Positions 18,701 to 25,944 of a stretch of 64,000 bases of DNA are shown piece by piece. Under the pieces are notes generated by a model. It was not told the origin of the DNA. It was given only the letters and a program-made list of their open reading frames with translations, and made no database searches. Every line of letters begins with the position of its first letter. Position 1 is the stretch's first letter. The stretch spans positions 43,600 to 107,599 of the forward strand of contig NZ_CALBRW010000024.1 of the NCBI RefSeq assembly GCF_937927635.1, in the 5' to 3' direction. The position numbers and the translations under genes are program-made. The DNA comes from an uncultured Microbacterium sp. GTDB taxonomy: Bacteria; Actinomycetota; Actinomycetes; Actinomycetales; Microbacteriaceae.

Positions 18701-19020
18701 GGGCCGAGGTACTCCGCACCGAGATCATCCAGGCGATCGGCGACGCCGCACACGAGCTCGTCACCCGCTCGCTGCGCACCGGCCGCATCGCGGATGCCCG
18801 CCTCGCCGCCACCGTCGGCCGCCAGATCGACCCGATCAACGAGACTCTGTGGCGCGACGCGATGCGCGCCGAGTCCTTGGCCGGCGACAAGGATGCCTTC
18901 GAGCGCATCGTCAGCCAGCACGAAGACGAGCTCGACAGCTTCGAAGACGGCTACGAGCCCGAGCCCGAGACCGTCGAGCTCATCGACCAGATCCGCGGCC
19001 GCCTCACCCTGAGCAACTGA
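15718..19020 (+). CDS. membrane protein with two LysM domains and a C-terminal BTAD domain
   Basis: An 1100-residue protein. Three N-terminal helices (about residues 5-30, 55-82 and 100-125) are followed by LysM domains near 165-220 (YTVQDGDSLWQIAETHLG) and 241-300 (RTVVAGDTLWDIAEDA). An Ala/Pro/Glu-rich linker leads to a fourth helix near 400-425, then a large cytoplasmic part and a BTAD-type region from about 841, containing a winged-helix-like segment and TPR-like helices (YYRWAEVLRTEIIQAIGDAAHEL). The peptidoglycan-binding and cytoplasmic ends suggest a wall-to-cytoplasm sensor or scaffold for the pilus. GAGGAG precedes the ATG at 15718. Confidence 0.78.
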   Translation: MKRVLGGLASLVVLIGLLVGIPAALVFLAGNPFPTGDEISRVLSGPDVGGVFLVGTVLPLIGWLAWLSMAIAILVEIPAQIRRMPAPKLPGLGLQQKGASVLVGAIVAMVTIGGGATAATAAESPAAPATVMSQSFVQTSTASADASSHVDEAAPAPAVQQQTGPTYTVQDGDSLWQIAETHLGQGERWQEIADLNYGVEQADGWALDGQHWLNAGWVLKLPADAAAAAADTAPAATAEQRTVVAGDTLWDIAEDATGSGENYHAIFEASKDTVQTTGHKITDPNLIYPGDVVTIPGATAAPTAAPAPVEESAPAAPPVEAPVEEAAPSAEGVPAADAPAADAAAPESEQAAVPDLSGLGLGTPSTETQTPEQEKPAAAAEQASVDEGDDWIDELFNVRTIGGLGAIAAAGLLTLLGIRRMKQRRRRRPGQRIAMPQGEAGTMELELRAVENPMGMEHVDHALRHLAIWAQDTNNQLPQLYALRLSDAEIALYLEEPCDLPAPFAPVTDDKTAWTVDPQQLPELERIPSSPWPALVTIGQDQGDAHLMVDLEHIGALNLTGSPSTICGALTGLAVELATSQWADDLSVTLVGIAPGLPAALDTGRIRHIDDVDELMRVLRAQAASTKATLDELGVNSIEEARSLGMFAEAWTPEIVILGEMPDEATKAEIADLVTRVPRVGVAAIATGELAGEWTLHLADDKTANLNIPAAGASLPLTPQIVNEDELRRIMELFATTEEAPTQASAYSEAEISLEEIPAAAAVEETPAAPTDWRASLGLDAIPAPTGLVDVDEHAEEAEEAEETPAAEAEHAEPAEAVVDVVEDLVDEEPAAPTVDEIFPANVPWLQILGPVTLHDAQGPEPRTPQTSEINRSAVVRSTELLAFLALNPGASAISVHDALWPGKLATGKQAQQNRNGLASKARKWIGVSADEEEWFPKVGTQGYRLHELVRTDWDVWKELIGEDLSKTSTENLIAALRLVQGQPFSGVREKYYRWAEVLRTEIIQAIGDAAHELVTRSLRTGRIADARLAATVGRQIDPINETLWRDAMRAESLAGDKDAFERIVSQHEDELDSFEDGYEPEPETVELIDQIRGRLTLSN

Positions 19021-19037
19021 CACCGGGAGAACAGATC

Positions 19038-19307
19038 ATGCGAGCCAAGTACCTGACGTCTCGGAGCTATCCGAAGCTCGACATGAAGGTGCCCAGCGCT
19101 GCAGACATGTTCTATATGTTCGCCGCGACCGGGGCAGGGGGGACGACCTTCTTCCTCATCCTGATGCCGTTGCTCCCCACACCCGCACTGCAGATCGTGG
19201 CGATCGCCGCAGGCGTTGGGTTGGCCTACTTCGTCCGCTACTCGCCGCGGATCGCCCGCCGCACCCGCATCGCACGGGCGTACCGGCGGATCATCAACCA
19301 CCGCTGA
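19038..19307 (+). CDS. small membrane protein of the Tad cluster
   Basis: An 89-residue protein with two hydrophobic segments (about residues 27-45 and 48-65) between basic ends (RRTRIARAYRRIINHR). GGGAGA lies upstream of the ATG at 19038. It is coupled by ATGA overlap to the prepilin peptidase and follows the LysM-BTAD gene by 17 bp. No family is recognised; the position suggests an accessory of that protein or the peptidase. Confidence 0.6.
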   Translation: MRAKYLTSRSYPKLDMKVPSAADMFYMFAATGAGGTTFFLILMPLLPTPALQIVAIAAGVGLAYFVRYSPRIARRTRIARAYRRIINHR

Positions 19308-19903
19308 TGAGTGCGACCAGCCCTGCCGACGTGTCTCAGACCCGGAACCCGAACCCGGCCATCTGGGCACTCACCGGAGCCGCCGGCGGGGTAACCGCTC
19401 TCATCGCCACCGCGATCACCACGATCGCCGACGACCCCCTCCCGATCTTCGAGTGGCTGCTCATCGCCGCAGTGGCCACCATTGGCGCCTGGCTGGCCGT
19501 GTACGACTTCCGAGAGCGTCGCCTGCCCAACCGGCTCGTCTGGCCCCTCTACGCCGTGACAGGCGTCCTGGTCGCCTCCTGCGGGCTGGTCACCGGCGAC
19601 CTCGGCCGCGTGGGCTTCGCTCTCCTCGCCGGCGTGACGCTGTGGGCGATCTACTTCGTCCTCGGACTCCTCGGAGCCGTCGCCTTCGGTGACGTCAAGC
19701 TCGCCGGGGCCCTCGCGCTCACCCTCGGCTGGTGGGGCATCGTCCCCGCCCTCCTCGGCGCCGCAGCCGCCTACATCCTGGCTCTCCCGCACGCAGTGAT
19801 CCACGCCACCGGCCGCCGCGGCCGCCAGATCCCCTTTGGGCCCTACATGGTCGCCGGCACCGTCGCCGTTGCCCTCTGGCAGATCCTCGCCACACCTCGC
19901 TGA
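19307..19903 (+). CDS. tadV: TadV/CpaA-type prepilin peptidase
   Basis: A 198-residue polytopic aspartic protease (family A24). The first catalytic Asp lies in YDFRERRLPN near residue 67 and the second in FGDVKL near residue 128, after successive transmembrane helices. It lacks the N-methyltransferase domain of PilD, as expected for Tad systems. It would process the Flp pilin and the TadE/F-type pseudopilins encoded upstream. It ends the Tad cluster and overlaps the preceding gene by one base. Confidence 0.85.
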   Translation: MSATSPADVSQTRNPNPAIWALTGAAGGVTALIATAITTIADDPLPIFEWLLIAAVATIGAWLAVYDFRERRLPNRLVWPLYAVTGVLVASCGLVTGDLGRVGFALLAGVTLWAIYFVLGLLGAVAFGDVKLAGALALTLGWWGIVPALLGAAAAYILALPHAVIHATGRRGRQIPFGPYMVAGTVAVALWQILATPR

Positions 19904-19920
19904 AACGGAGCGTGATCCAG

Positions 19921-20028
19921 ATGAGCTATCTCCCCGACGTGACAATCTCCCACGAGCACTACCGGCTGGTTTCCGAGTTCAATAAGTCCTCACGCGGCGC
20001 TCGGTTTGCTGGTCGGCTAGGAGGGTGA
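19921..20028 (+). CDS. 35-residue ORF at cluster boundary, possible gene remnant
   Basis: A short ORF with a plausible ribosome site (GGAGCG) following the prepilin peptidase by 17 bp. Its 35 residues (MSYLPDVTISHEHYRLVSEF...) read like the ordered start of a longer soluble protein but stop abruptly, and the last bases overlap the end of the convergent TetR gene. It may be the 5' remnant of a backbone gene cut when the resistance island arrived. It could also be a genuine small protein or a chance ORF. Confidence 0.4.
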   Translation: MSYLPDVTISHEHYRLVSEFNKSSRGARFAGRLGG

Positions 20029-20622
20029 ACCCACGCGCCGGTGTGGCGGATCCGCTACACCGGCGGCTACCACCGGACGGATACCGTCGAGCTGGTGTTG
20101 ACAGCGTCGTTGGAAGTCGTGGTGCTCCGGTAGAGGGCCCTGTCGAAGCAAGACGGCGATGCTCCACAGCAGGTGGTAGAGGTCGGCGGGAGTGAGGTCG
20201 GCTCGCACGGATCCTTGCGACTGCGCTTCGTCCAACAGCTGGCATGCGAGTTCGGCGGCGCGGCGGCACAGGGCCTGCACCTTTGCCGAGTCGGGGCAGA
20301 CCTTGGCCAGCACGTCGCAGACCATGGGGTCCTCATACTCGAGTTGCCACATCCCGGTGAGGTAGGCGTTCAGGCGCCGGCCTGGGTCCTGGATCGCCGT
20401 GACGGCATCGAACACACCTTGGAAGCGGTGTTCGATCTCCGCCTCGACCACGGCGTCGACGAGGCCCGCCCGGCTCGCGAAGCGGTGATAGATCGTCCCC
20501 TTGCTCACACCTGCCTGCGTGGCAATCTCGTCGAGAGACGTGCTCATTCCGTTTCGGCGGAACACAACGGTCGCGGCATCACGGATCCGCTCCCGGTTGC
20601 GCAGCGCATCTGCTCTCACCAT
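20017..20622 (-). CDS. TetR-family repressor
   Basis: A 201-residue regulator. The N-terminal HTH (residues 1-55, RIRDAATVVFRRNGMSTSL and IATQAGVSKGTIYHRFASR) is a clear TetR_N domain, and the remainder is an all-helical ligand domain containing several cysteines. The start at 20622 is the ATG giving MVRADALRNRERI; an ORF 16 codons longer would run into the operator region. It is divergent from the NTF2-like gene at 20705, with palindromes between them, so it probably represses both itself and that gene. Ligand unknown. Confidence 0.82.
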   Translation of the reverse strand: MVRADALRNRERIRDAATVVFRRNGMSTSLDEIATQAGVSKGTIYHRFASRAGLVDAVVEAEIEHRFQGVFDAVTAIQDPGRRLNAYLTGMWQLEYEDPMVCDVLAKVCPDSAKVQALCRRAAELACQLLDEAQSQGSVRADLTPADLYHLLWSIAVLLRQGPLPEHHDFQRRCQHQLDGIRPVVAAGVADPPHRRVGSPS

Positions 20623-20636
20623 GCCCGCAATCCTAT

Positions 20637-20690
20637 TTGACGGATACGTCAAGTTCCGTCTACCGTTCAACTTGACTCTTTAGACAAGTT
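20637..20690. promoter_or_regulatory. TetR operator region with nested inverted repeats
   Basis: Three overlapping dyads lie between the divergent genes: TTGACG-GATA-CGTCAA (20637-20652); GTCAAGTT (20648-20655) with AACTTGAC (20669-20676); and AACTTG (20669-20674) with CAAGTT (20685-20690). Arms of CAAGTT/TTGAC type recur in each. The position over both putative promoters fits autorepression by the adjacent TetR protein. Confidence 0.65.
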
Positions 20691-20704
20691 ATCCAGGAGG
20701 CACC

Positions 20705-21595
20705 ATGAACTCGTCCGTCCACGGCCCGGTCCCCGAGCCTGACACGTCGCACGCCACTCCCGCCGCGGCGATCTTCTTCCGGCGGTTCTTCGAGGCGAAG
20801 TCGCAGGTCGGCGGCGGTGGCCACGAGGCGTGGATGGAGTTGTTCGACCCTGAGCGGGCTCGCTTCCGTGACGCTGTTCTGGGCTTCGGGATGGGCAACC
20901 CCGGGATGTCCGGCGCGGAACAGGATTTCGCCTCCAGCTTCGGCCCGAACTCGCGCGCGGACCTGTTGCGGGTCCTCGGGGACGAGCACAGCGCGGTGGT
21001 GTTCTCCTACGACACGCATGACATGTTCGGGGCGGAGATCTGGGCGGCCTCCGCCATCGATGTCAGTGGGGGACGTGTCCTCCGGAACGTGGACTACTGG
21101 GACGGCCGTCTGCATCCGGTCAGTGCGATGCGCGCGCCGGAGTCTCATTTCGATACCCAGCTGGCGGAGGACGCGGTGGTGGACTCGAGCGACTCAACGA
21201 TCACGCGCGTCGCCCGCGGACTGGGGGACGCTCTCGCTGCCGGCGACGCGGCCACGGCCGCAGATCTCCTTTCACCCGTGGCCATCTGGGAGGACCAGAC
21301 GCTTCGCACCCGTGTCGAGGGCCGTCGAGCGATCGAACGCTACCTCCAGCGCTCGATCGCCTCACTTCCCTACGGTGCCGGTTCGTCGGTGCGTCACGTG
21401 CTCGGCTTCTCCCGTGGAGGCGGGTACGAGTGGCGCGCCGGCTCGTCGTCCGTGCCCCAGGGCATCACCGGTCTGGAACTCAACGCGGACGGTCTCGTCA
21501 CCCGTCTGACGGCGCTGTGGGATGGTGCGCGGATGGAGACACCTTCGCTCCAGCGGCTCGCGCTGCTCGCGCTGGAGAGCGAGCCGATTTCCTGA
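20705..21595 (+). CDS. NTF2-like (SnoaL-type) protein with two domains
   Basis: A 296-residue soluble protein that appears to hold two cone-shaped NTF2/SnoaL-like halves (about residues 20-145 and 160-285). The second contains LGDALAAGDAATAADLLSPV and WEDQTLRTRVEGRRAIERYL. Such proteins bind or isomerise small hydrophobic molecules; the substrate here is unknown. CCAGGAGG gives a strong ribosome site. It is the presumed target of the divergent TetR repressor. There is no sign of metal ligands, so it may not belong functionally to the copper island. Confidence 0.6.
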   Translation: MNSSVHGPVPEPDTSHATPAAAIFFRRFFEAKSQVGGGGHEAWMELFDPERARFRDAVLGFGMGNPGMSGAEQDFASSFGPNSRADLLRVLGDEHSAVVFSYDTHDMFGAEIWAASAIDVSGGRVLRNVDYWDGRLHPVSAMRAPESHFDTQLAEDAVVDSSDSTITRVARGLGDALAAGDAATAADLLSPVAIWEDQTLRTRVEGRRAIERYLQRSIASLPYGAGSSVRHVLGFSRGGGYEWRAGSSSVPQGITGLELNADGLVTRLTALWDGARMETPSLQRLALLALESEPIS

Positions 21596-21683
21596 GGCTC
21601 TGCACAACGCGAGATCCAGCGCGAGCTTCAGGCCCCCTCGAGTCGATCGACGGGGCCGAGGAGAATTCGTCGGTCATGGGGAA

Positions 21684-21698
21684 TACCCTAGGGGGGTA
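21684..21698 (+). promoter_or_regulatory. CsoR operator upstream of copZ
   Basis: TACCCTAGGGGGGTA matches the GC-rich pseudo-palindrome bound by copper-sensing CsoR repressors (TACCC-N5-GGGTA). A candidate -10, TAGTGT at 21706-21711, follows. It is one of three near-identical sites in the window and would control copZ and the genes after it. Confidence 0.82.
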
Positions 21699-21760
21699 GG
21701 GGTGTTAGTGTGAGTCGATGCCCAATCAGGGCGCTCCACACTGACGGAAGGAAACCCATC

Positions 21761-21970
21761 ATGGCCACCAGCGAGTACCAGGTCACCGGCATGACGTGCG
21801 GACACTGTGAGATGTCCATCCGCGAAGAGGTCTCCCAGATCCCCGGGGTCGACGAGATCCAGGTGAGCGCTCAGACCGGCAAGCTCGTCGTCTCTTCCAC
21901 CAGCGATCTCGATGACGCCGCTGTGCTGGCCGCTGTCGACGAGGCCGGCTACTCGGCGGTGCGCGCCTGA
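21761..21970 (+). CDS. copZ: CopZ-type copper chaperone
   Basis: A 69-residue heavy-metal-associated domain. The Cu(I) site MTCGHC spans residues 11-16, and the beta-alpha fold ends EAGYSAVRA. It carries Cu(I) in the cytoplasm to CopA and to CsoR. GGAAGGAA precedes the ATG at 21761. It overlaps the next gene by one base and is the first gene after the CsoR operator. Confidence 0.93.
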   Translation: MATSEYQVTGMTCGHCEMSIREEVSQIPGVDEIQVSAQTGKLVVSSTSDLDDAAVLAAVDEAGYSAVRA

Positions 21971-22932
21971 TGAACGCTGCGGGACGACTCAGCCTGTACG
22001 GCGCCGGCGTCGTCGTGGCCTTCGGCGCAGCGTTCGGCATCGCGGCAGCTGTCGTCCCGGACAGCGCCGTCGCCAACTGGACGGCCGCCGCCAGCGACAG
22101 CTCGATGGCCGACCACGCCGGCATGACCGACACGGACACCACCGCGACCGCGACCATCCCCGGCGTCTCCCTCTCCGGCTACGGATACGAACTCAGCCCG
22201 ATCACCGCGCCAACCGGCGCGGGCGAGACCGGCGAGTTCAGCTTCCAGATCCTGGACGCGGACGGGACGCCGCTGACCGCCTACGAGACCACGCACGAGA
22301 AGGACCTGCATCTGATCGCGGTGCGCACCGACGGAACCCAGTTCCGGCACGTGCACCCCACGTTCGATGAGGCCACCGGCACCTGGTCGACATCGTGGGA
22401 GTGGGCCGAGGCCGGCACCTACCGGATCTACGCGGACTTCGTGCCGGACGTGACCGACGGCCCCGACAAAGTCACCCTGACCCGGACGGTCGACGTCGCG
22501 GGGGAGTTCACCCCGGACCCGGCGACTGCCACCTCCACGACCAGCGAGGTCGATGGGTACACGGTCACCCTTGACGGGGACCTGACCGCGGGGGAGAGCT
22601 CCGAGCTGACCCTGTCGGTCGCCCGCGAAGGGCAGCCGGTCACCACCCTGCAGCCGTACCTGGGCGCCTTCGGGCACCTGGTCGCGCTGCGCGACGGCGA
22701 CCTGGCCTACCTGCACGTGCACGCCGAAGGCGACGAACCGCAGGACGGCGACACCGCCGGACCCGACATCCGGTTCGCGGCCGAGGCCCCCACCGCCGGC
22801 CGGTACCTGCTCTACCTCGACTTCCAGGTCGACGGGCAGGTCCACACCGCCGAGTTCGTCGTCGACGCCGGTCACAGCACCGGCGGCACGGACACGGACG
22901 ACACACACAGCGACACGGGCGACGGTCACTGA
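21970..22932 (+). CDS. secreted copper-operon protein
   Basis: A 320-residue protein with one N-terminal hydrophobic segment (about residues 10-30, signal anchor or signal peptide) and an extracytoplasmic region with two beta-rich Ig-like modules (about 50-175 and 185-300). A His/Asp-rich tail follows (HSTGGTDTDDTHSDTGDGH). Motifs HEKDLHLIAV, FRHVHP, FGHLVAL and LHVHAEG supply many histidines for metal binding outside the membrane. Proteins of this kind recur between copZ and copA in Actinobacteria. The role is inferred as extracellular copper binding or handover. Confidence 0.68.
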   Translation: MNAAGRLSLYGAGVVVAFGAAFGIAAAVVPDSAVANWTAAASDSSMADHAGMTDTDTTATATIPGVSLSGYGYELSPITAPTGAGETGEFSFQILDADGTPLTAYETTHEKDLHLIAVRTDGTQFRHVHPTFDEATGTWSTSWEWAEAGTYRIYADFVPDVTDGPDKVTLTRTVDVAGEFTPDPATATSTTSEVDGYTVTLDGDLTAGESSELTLSVAREGQPVTTLQPYLGAFGHLVALRDGDLAYLHVHAEGDEPQDGDTAGPDIRFAAEAPTAGRYLLYLDFQVDGQVHTAEFVVDAGHSTGGTDTDDTHSDTGDGH

Positions 22933-22967
22933 CCGCCCCGCGGTGATCTGAGAGAAGAAGGAACACC

Positions 22968-25244
22968 ATGAGCACCACAGCCCCCGCAGGCTCGACCGCG
23001 GACTCCGCGGTCGAACTCCAGATCGGCGGGATGACCTGCGCGTCCTGCGCGATGCGGATCGAGAAGAAGCTGAACAAGCTCGACGGCGTCGCCGCGACGG
23101 TGAACTACGCCACCGAGAAGGCGAAGGTCACCGTGCCCGCCGGGTACGACCCGGCGCTGCTGATCGCCGAGGTCGAGAAGACCGGCTACAGCGCCGCGCT
23201 CCCGGCCCCCAAGAAGGCCAAGAACGACACTAGCCAGGGTGGGGACGCGGACGACGCCGACCCGGAGCTCACGTCGCTGCGCAACCGGCTGATCGTCTCG
23301 ATCATTCTCAGCGTCCCGGTCATCGCCATGGCGATGGTCCCTGCGCTGCAGTTCACCTACTGGCAGTGGGCGTCTCTCGCGCTGGCCGCGCCGGTGATCG
23401 TGTGGGCGGCGTTCCCGTTCCACAAGGCCGCCTGGGCGAACCTGCGCCACGGTGCGGCGACGATGGACACGCTCATCTCGATGGGCACCACCGCCGCGTT
23501 CCTGTGGTCGCTGTACGCCCTGTTCTTCGGCACCGCCGGCGTCCCCGGCATGACGCACCCGTTCGAGCTGACCCTCGCCCCCTCCGACGGGGCGGCGAAC
23601 ATCTACCTCGAGGTCGCCGCCGGGGTGACGATGTTCATCCTCGCCGGCCGATACTTCGAGAAGCGGTCCAAGCGGCAGGCAGGAGCGGCGCTGCGCGCGC
23701 TGCTCGAGCTCGGCGCGAAGGAGGTCGCAGTCCTGCGCGATGGGGTGGAGACGAAGATCTCCGTCGACGAGCTGCAGGTCGGGGACGAGTTCGTCGTCCG
23801 CCCGGGCGAGAAGATCGCCACCGACGGGGTCGTCGTCTCCGGCACCTCCGCCGTCGACGCGTCCATGCTCACCGGCGAATCCGTCCCGGTCGAGGTCGGC
23901 GAGGGTGACCCGGTCACCGGCGCCACCGTGAACGCGGGCGGCCGCCTGGTCATCCGCGCCACCCGGGTCGGCTCCGACACGCAGCTGGCCCAGATGGCCA
24001 AGCTCGTCGAGGACGCCCAGACCGGCAAGGCCGAGGTGCAGCGCCTGGCCGACAAGATCTCCGGCGTGTTCGTGCCGATCGCGATCCTCATCGCAGTGAT
24101 CGCGCTCGGTGCCTGGTGGGGGGCGGGCTTCCCGATCTCCGCCGCATTCACCGCCGCCGTCGCCGTCCTCGTGATCGCCTGCCCCTGCGCCCTGGGTCTG
24201 GCGACCCCGACCGCGCTGCTGGTCGGCACCGGCCGCGGCGCGCAGATGGGCATCCTGATCAAGGGCCCGGAGGTGCTGGAGTCCACCCGCAAGGTCGACA
24301 CCGTGGTGCTGGACAAGACCGGCACCGTCACCACCGGCAAGATGACCCTGGTCGACGTGGTCACCGAGCCCGGTGTGGACCGGGACGAACTGCTCCGCCT
24401 CGCCGGTGCGCTCGAAGACGCCTCCGAGCACCCCATCGCGCAGGCGATCGCCAAGGGCGCCACCCAGGAAACCGGCAGCACCCTGCCGGCCGTGGAGGGG
24501 TTCACCAACCTCGAAGGCAAGGGCGTCCAGGGCGTCGTCGACGGGCACGCGCTGCTCGTGGGCCGGGAGTCTCTGCTGGCCGAGTGGTCGCTGCGCCTGA
24601 GCGCCGAGGTCGCCGCCGCGAAGGCGCAGGCCGAGAGCGAGGGCAAGACCGTCGTCGCCGTCGGATGGGACGGTGCCGCCCGCGGCATCCTCGTCGTCGC
24701 CGACACCGTCAAGCCGACCAGCAAGGAAGCCATCGCCCAGCTCAAGGCGCTGGGCCTGACCCCGGTGCTGCTCACCGGCGACAACGAGGCGGTCGCCCGC
24801 CAGATCGCCGCCGAGGTCGGCATCGACCAGGTCATCGCCGAGGTCATGCCCAAGGACAAGGTCGACGTCGTCACCCGCCTGCAGGGCGAGGGCAAGGTCG
24901 TCGCGATGGTCGGAGACGGCGTCAACGACGCCCCCGCGCTCGCGCAGGCCGACCTGGGACTTGCGATGGGCACCGGCACCGATGTCGCGATCGAAGCATC
25001 CGACATCACCCTGGTCCGCGGCGACCTGCGCAGCGCAGCCGACGCGATCCGCCTGTCCCGCAAGACCCTGGGCACGATCAAGACCAACCTGTTCTGGGCC
25101 TTCGCCTACAACACGGCTGCGATCCCGGTCGCCGCTCTCGGCCTCCTCAACCCGATGCTCGCCGGGGCCGCCATGGCCCTGTCCAGCGTGTTCGTCGTCG
25201 GCAACAGCCTGCGCCTGCGCGGATTCAAGAGCATCGCGCGCTGA
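22968..25244 (+). CDS. copA: CopA Cu(I)-exporting P1B-type ATPase
   Basis: A 758-residue copper exporter. One N-terminal metal domain carries MTCASC (residues 22-27). Membrane helices follow, and the transport motif ACPCAL lies near residue 404. The phosphorylation site DKTGT is near 449, an HP motif appears in SEHPIAQ, and the hinge GDGVND is near 650. A stretch of basic residues links the metal domain to the membrane. It pumps Cu(I) out of the cytoplasm using ATP and is supplied by CopZ. GAGAAGAAGGA precedes the ATG; it probably shares a transcript with copZ. Confidence 0.95.
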   Translation: MSTTAPAGSTADSAVELQIGGMTCASCAMRIEKKLNKLDGVAATVNYATEKAKVTVPAGYDPALLIAEVEKTGYSAALPAPKKAKNDTSQGGDADDADPELTSLRNRLIVSIILSVPVIAMAMVPALQFTYWQWASLALAAPVIVWAAFPFHKAAWANLRHGAATMDTLISMGTTAAFLWSLYALFFGTAGVPGMTHPFELTLAPSDGAANIYLEVAAGVTMFILAGRYFEKRSKRQAGAALRALLELGAKEVAVLRDGVETKISVDELQVGDEFVVRPGEKIATDGVVVSGTSAVDASMLTGESVPVEVGEGDPVTGATVNAGGRLVIRATRVGSDTQLAQMAKLVEDAQTGKAEVQRLADKISGVFVPIAILIAVIALGAWWGAGFPISAAFTAAVAVLVIACPCALGLATPTALLVGTGRGAQMGILIKGPEVLESTRKVDTVVLDKTGTVTTGKMTLVDVVTEPGVDRDELLRLAGALEDASEHPIAQAIAKGATQETGSTLPAVEGFTNLEGKGVQGVVDGHALLVGRESLLAEWSLRLSAEVAAAKAQAESEGKTVVAVGWDGAARGILVVADTVKPTSKEAIAQLKALGLTPVLLTGDNEAVARQIAAEVGIDQVIAEVMPKDKVDVVTRLQGEGKVVAMVGDGVNDAPALAQADLGLAMGTGTDVAIEASDITLVRGDLRSAADAIRLSRKTLGTIKTNLFWAFAYNTAAIPVAALGLLNPMLAGAAMALSSVFVVGNSLRLRGFKSIAR

Positions 25245-25296
25245 CCGGGCCCACCCGCCAGCGCACCCATCACCCACATCGGAAGGAACACCACCC

Positions 25297-25539
25297 ATGT
25301 CCAGCTGTTGCAGCACCAGCGCCCCCGCCCCCGGCGGACGCGAGAACCTCCTCGACGGCACCACCGGCGCTGACATGACGACTTGCCCGGTCATGACCGG
25401 CACCCCCGTCAATAAGGCCACCGCCGAGGCCGCCGGCCTGTTCCGCGACTACGAGGGCGAGCGGTACTACTTCTGCTGCGCCGGCTGCGGTCCCGCGTTC
25501 GACGCGGACCCGGCCAAGTACGCCGCCGCCATGGCCTGA
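25297..25539 (+). CDS. YHS-domain cysteine-rich protein 1
   Basis: An 80-residue protein: a short Cys/Ser-rich start (MSSCCSTSAPAPGG) then a YHS domain with TTCPVM and YYFCCAGCGPAFDADP. The YHS domain is found in metal-handling proteins and in fusions with copper ATPases. Seven cysteines in so short a chain suggest Cu(I) binding in the cytoplasm. GGAAGGAA lies upstream. It follows copA by 52 bp and precedes a strong hairpin, so it is probably the last gene of the copZ transcript. A paralogue lies at 29993. Confidence 0.78.
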   Translation: MSSCCSTSAPAPGGRENLLDGTTGADMTTCPVMTGTPVNKATAEAAGLFRDYEGERYYFCCAGCGPAFDADPAKYAAAMA

Positions 25540-25547
25540 TCCTCACT

Positions 25548-25578
25548 CCCGGGCCCACACCCACCGTGTGGGCCCGGG
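25548..25578 (+). terminator. strong hairpin after copZ-copA-YHS operon
   Basis: CCCGGGCCCACAC, a CCACC loop and GTGTGGGCCCGGG form a perfect 13-bp GC-rich stem just after the YHS stop codon. There is no U tract, which is usual in high-GC Actinobacteria. It separates the copper operon from the downstream CsoR-family gene, or sets partial read-through into it. Confidence 0.78.
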
Positions 25579-25594
25579 ACACGGACACCCCACC

Positions 25595-25885
25595 ATGACC
25601 ATCCCCACACCCGCCGCGGACGGCTACATCACCGACCCGCGCACCTACCGCAACCGGCTCCGCCGCCTCGAGGGACAGCTCCGCGGAATCACCCGCATGA
25701 TCGAGCAAGAACGCCCCTGCATCGACACCCTCACCCAGATCTCCGCCAGCAAACGCGCACTGGAAGGCGTGGCACTGAGCCTCCTCGACGACCACCTCCG
25801 CCACGCGAACGCCACAGGCACCCTCGATGACGAGCTGACGATCACGGCGATGTCCGCGGCTATCGGCCGGCTGATCCAGCCCTGA
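25595..25885 (+). CDS. CsoR/RcnR-family regulator lacking the third copper ligand
   Basis: A 96-residue helical repressor of the CsoR family (YRNRLRRLEGQLRGITRMI, DTLTQISASKRAL). The copper site of CsoR is Cys-x24-His-x3-Cys. Here Cys42 and His67 are present but position 71 is Ala, in DDHLRHAN. The protein may therefore sense another signal, bind copper weakly, or act only with the canonical CsoR at 34194. It is followed by a flavoprotein and an MFS gene that probably form its operon. Confidence 0.8.
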   Translation: MTIPTPAADGYITDPRTYRNRLRRLEGQLRGITRMIEQERPCIDTLTQISASKRALEGVALSLLDDHLRHANATGTLDDELTITAMSAAIGRLIQP

Positions 25886-25944
25886 CCCCCTCTCGTTCGC
25901 AGCGCTGCGGCCCCGACCCCTCACAGCGGAAGCGAGCTGTACCC

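Noticed and set aside
22926..25421. 831-codon and 494-codon minus-strand ORFs opposite copA
   Set aside because: Shadows of copA in very GC-rich DNA; copA has all catalytic motifs in the plus frame.
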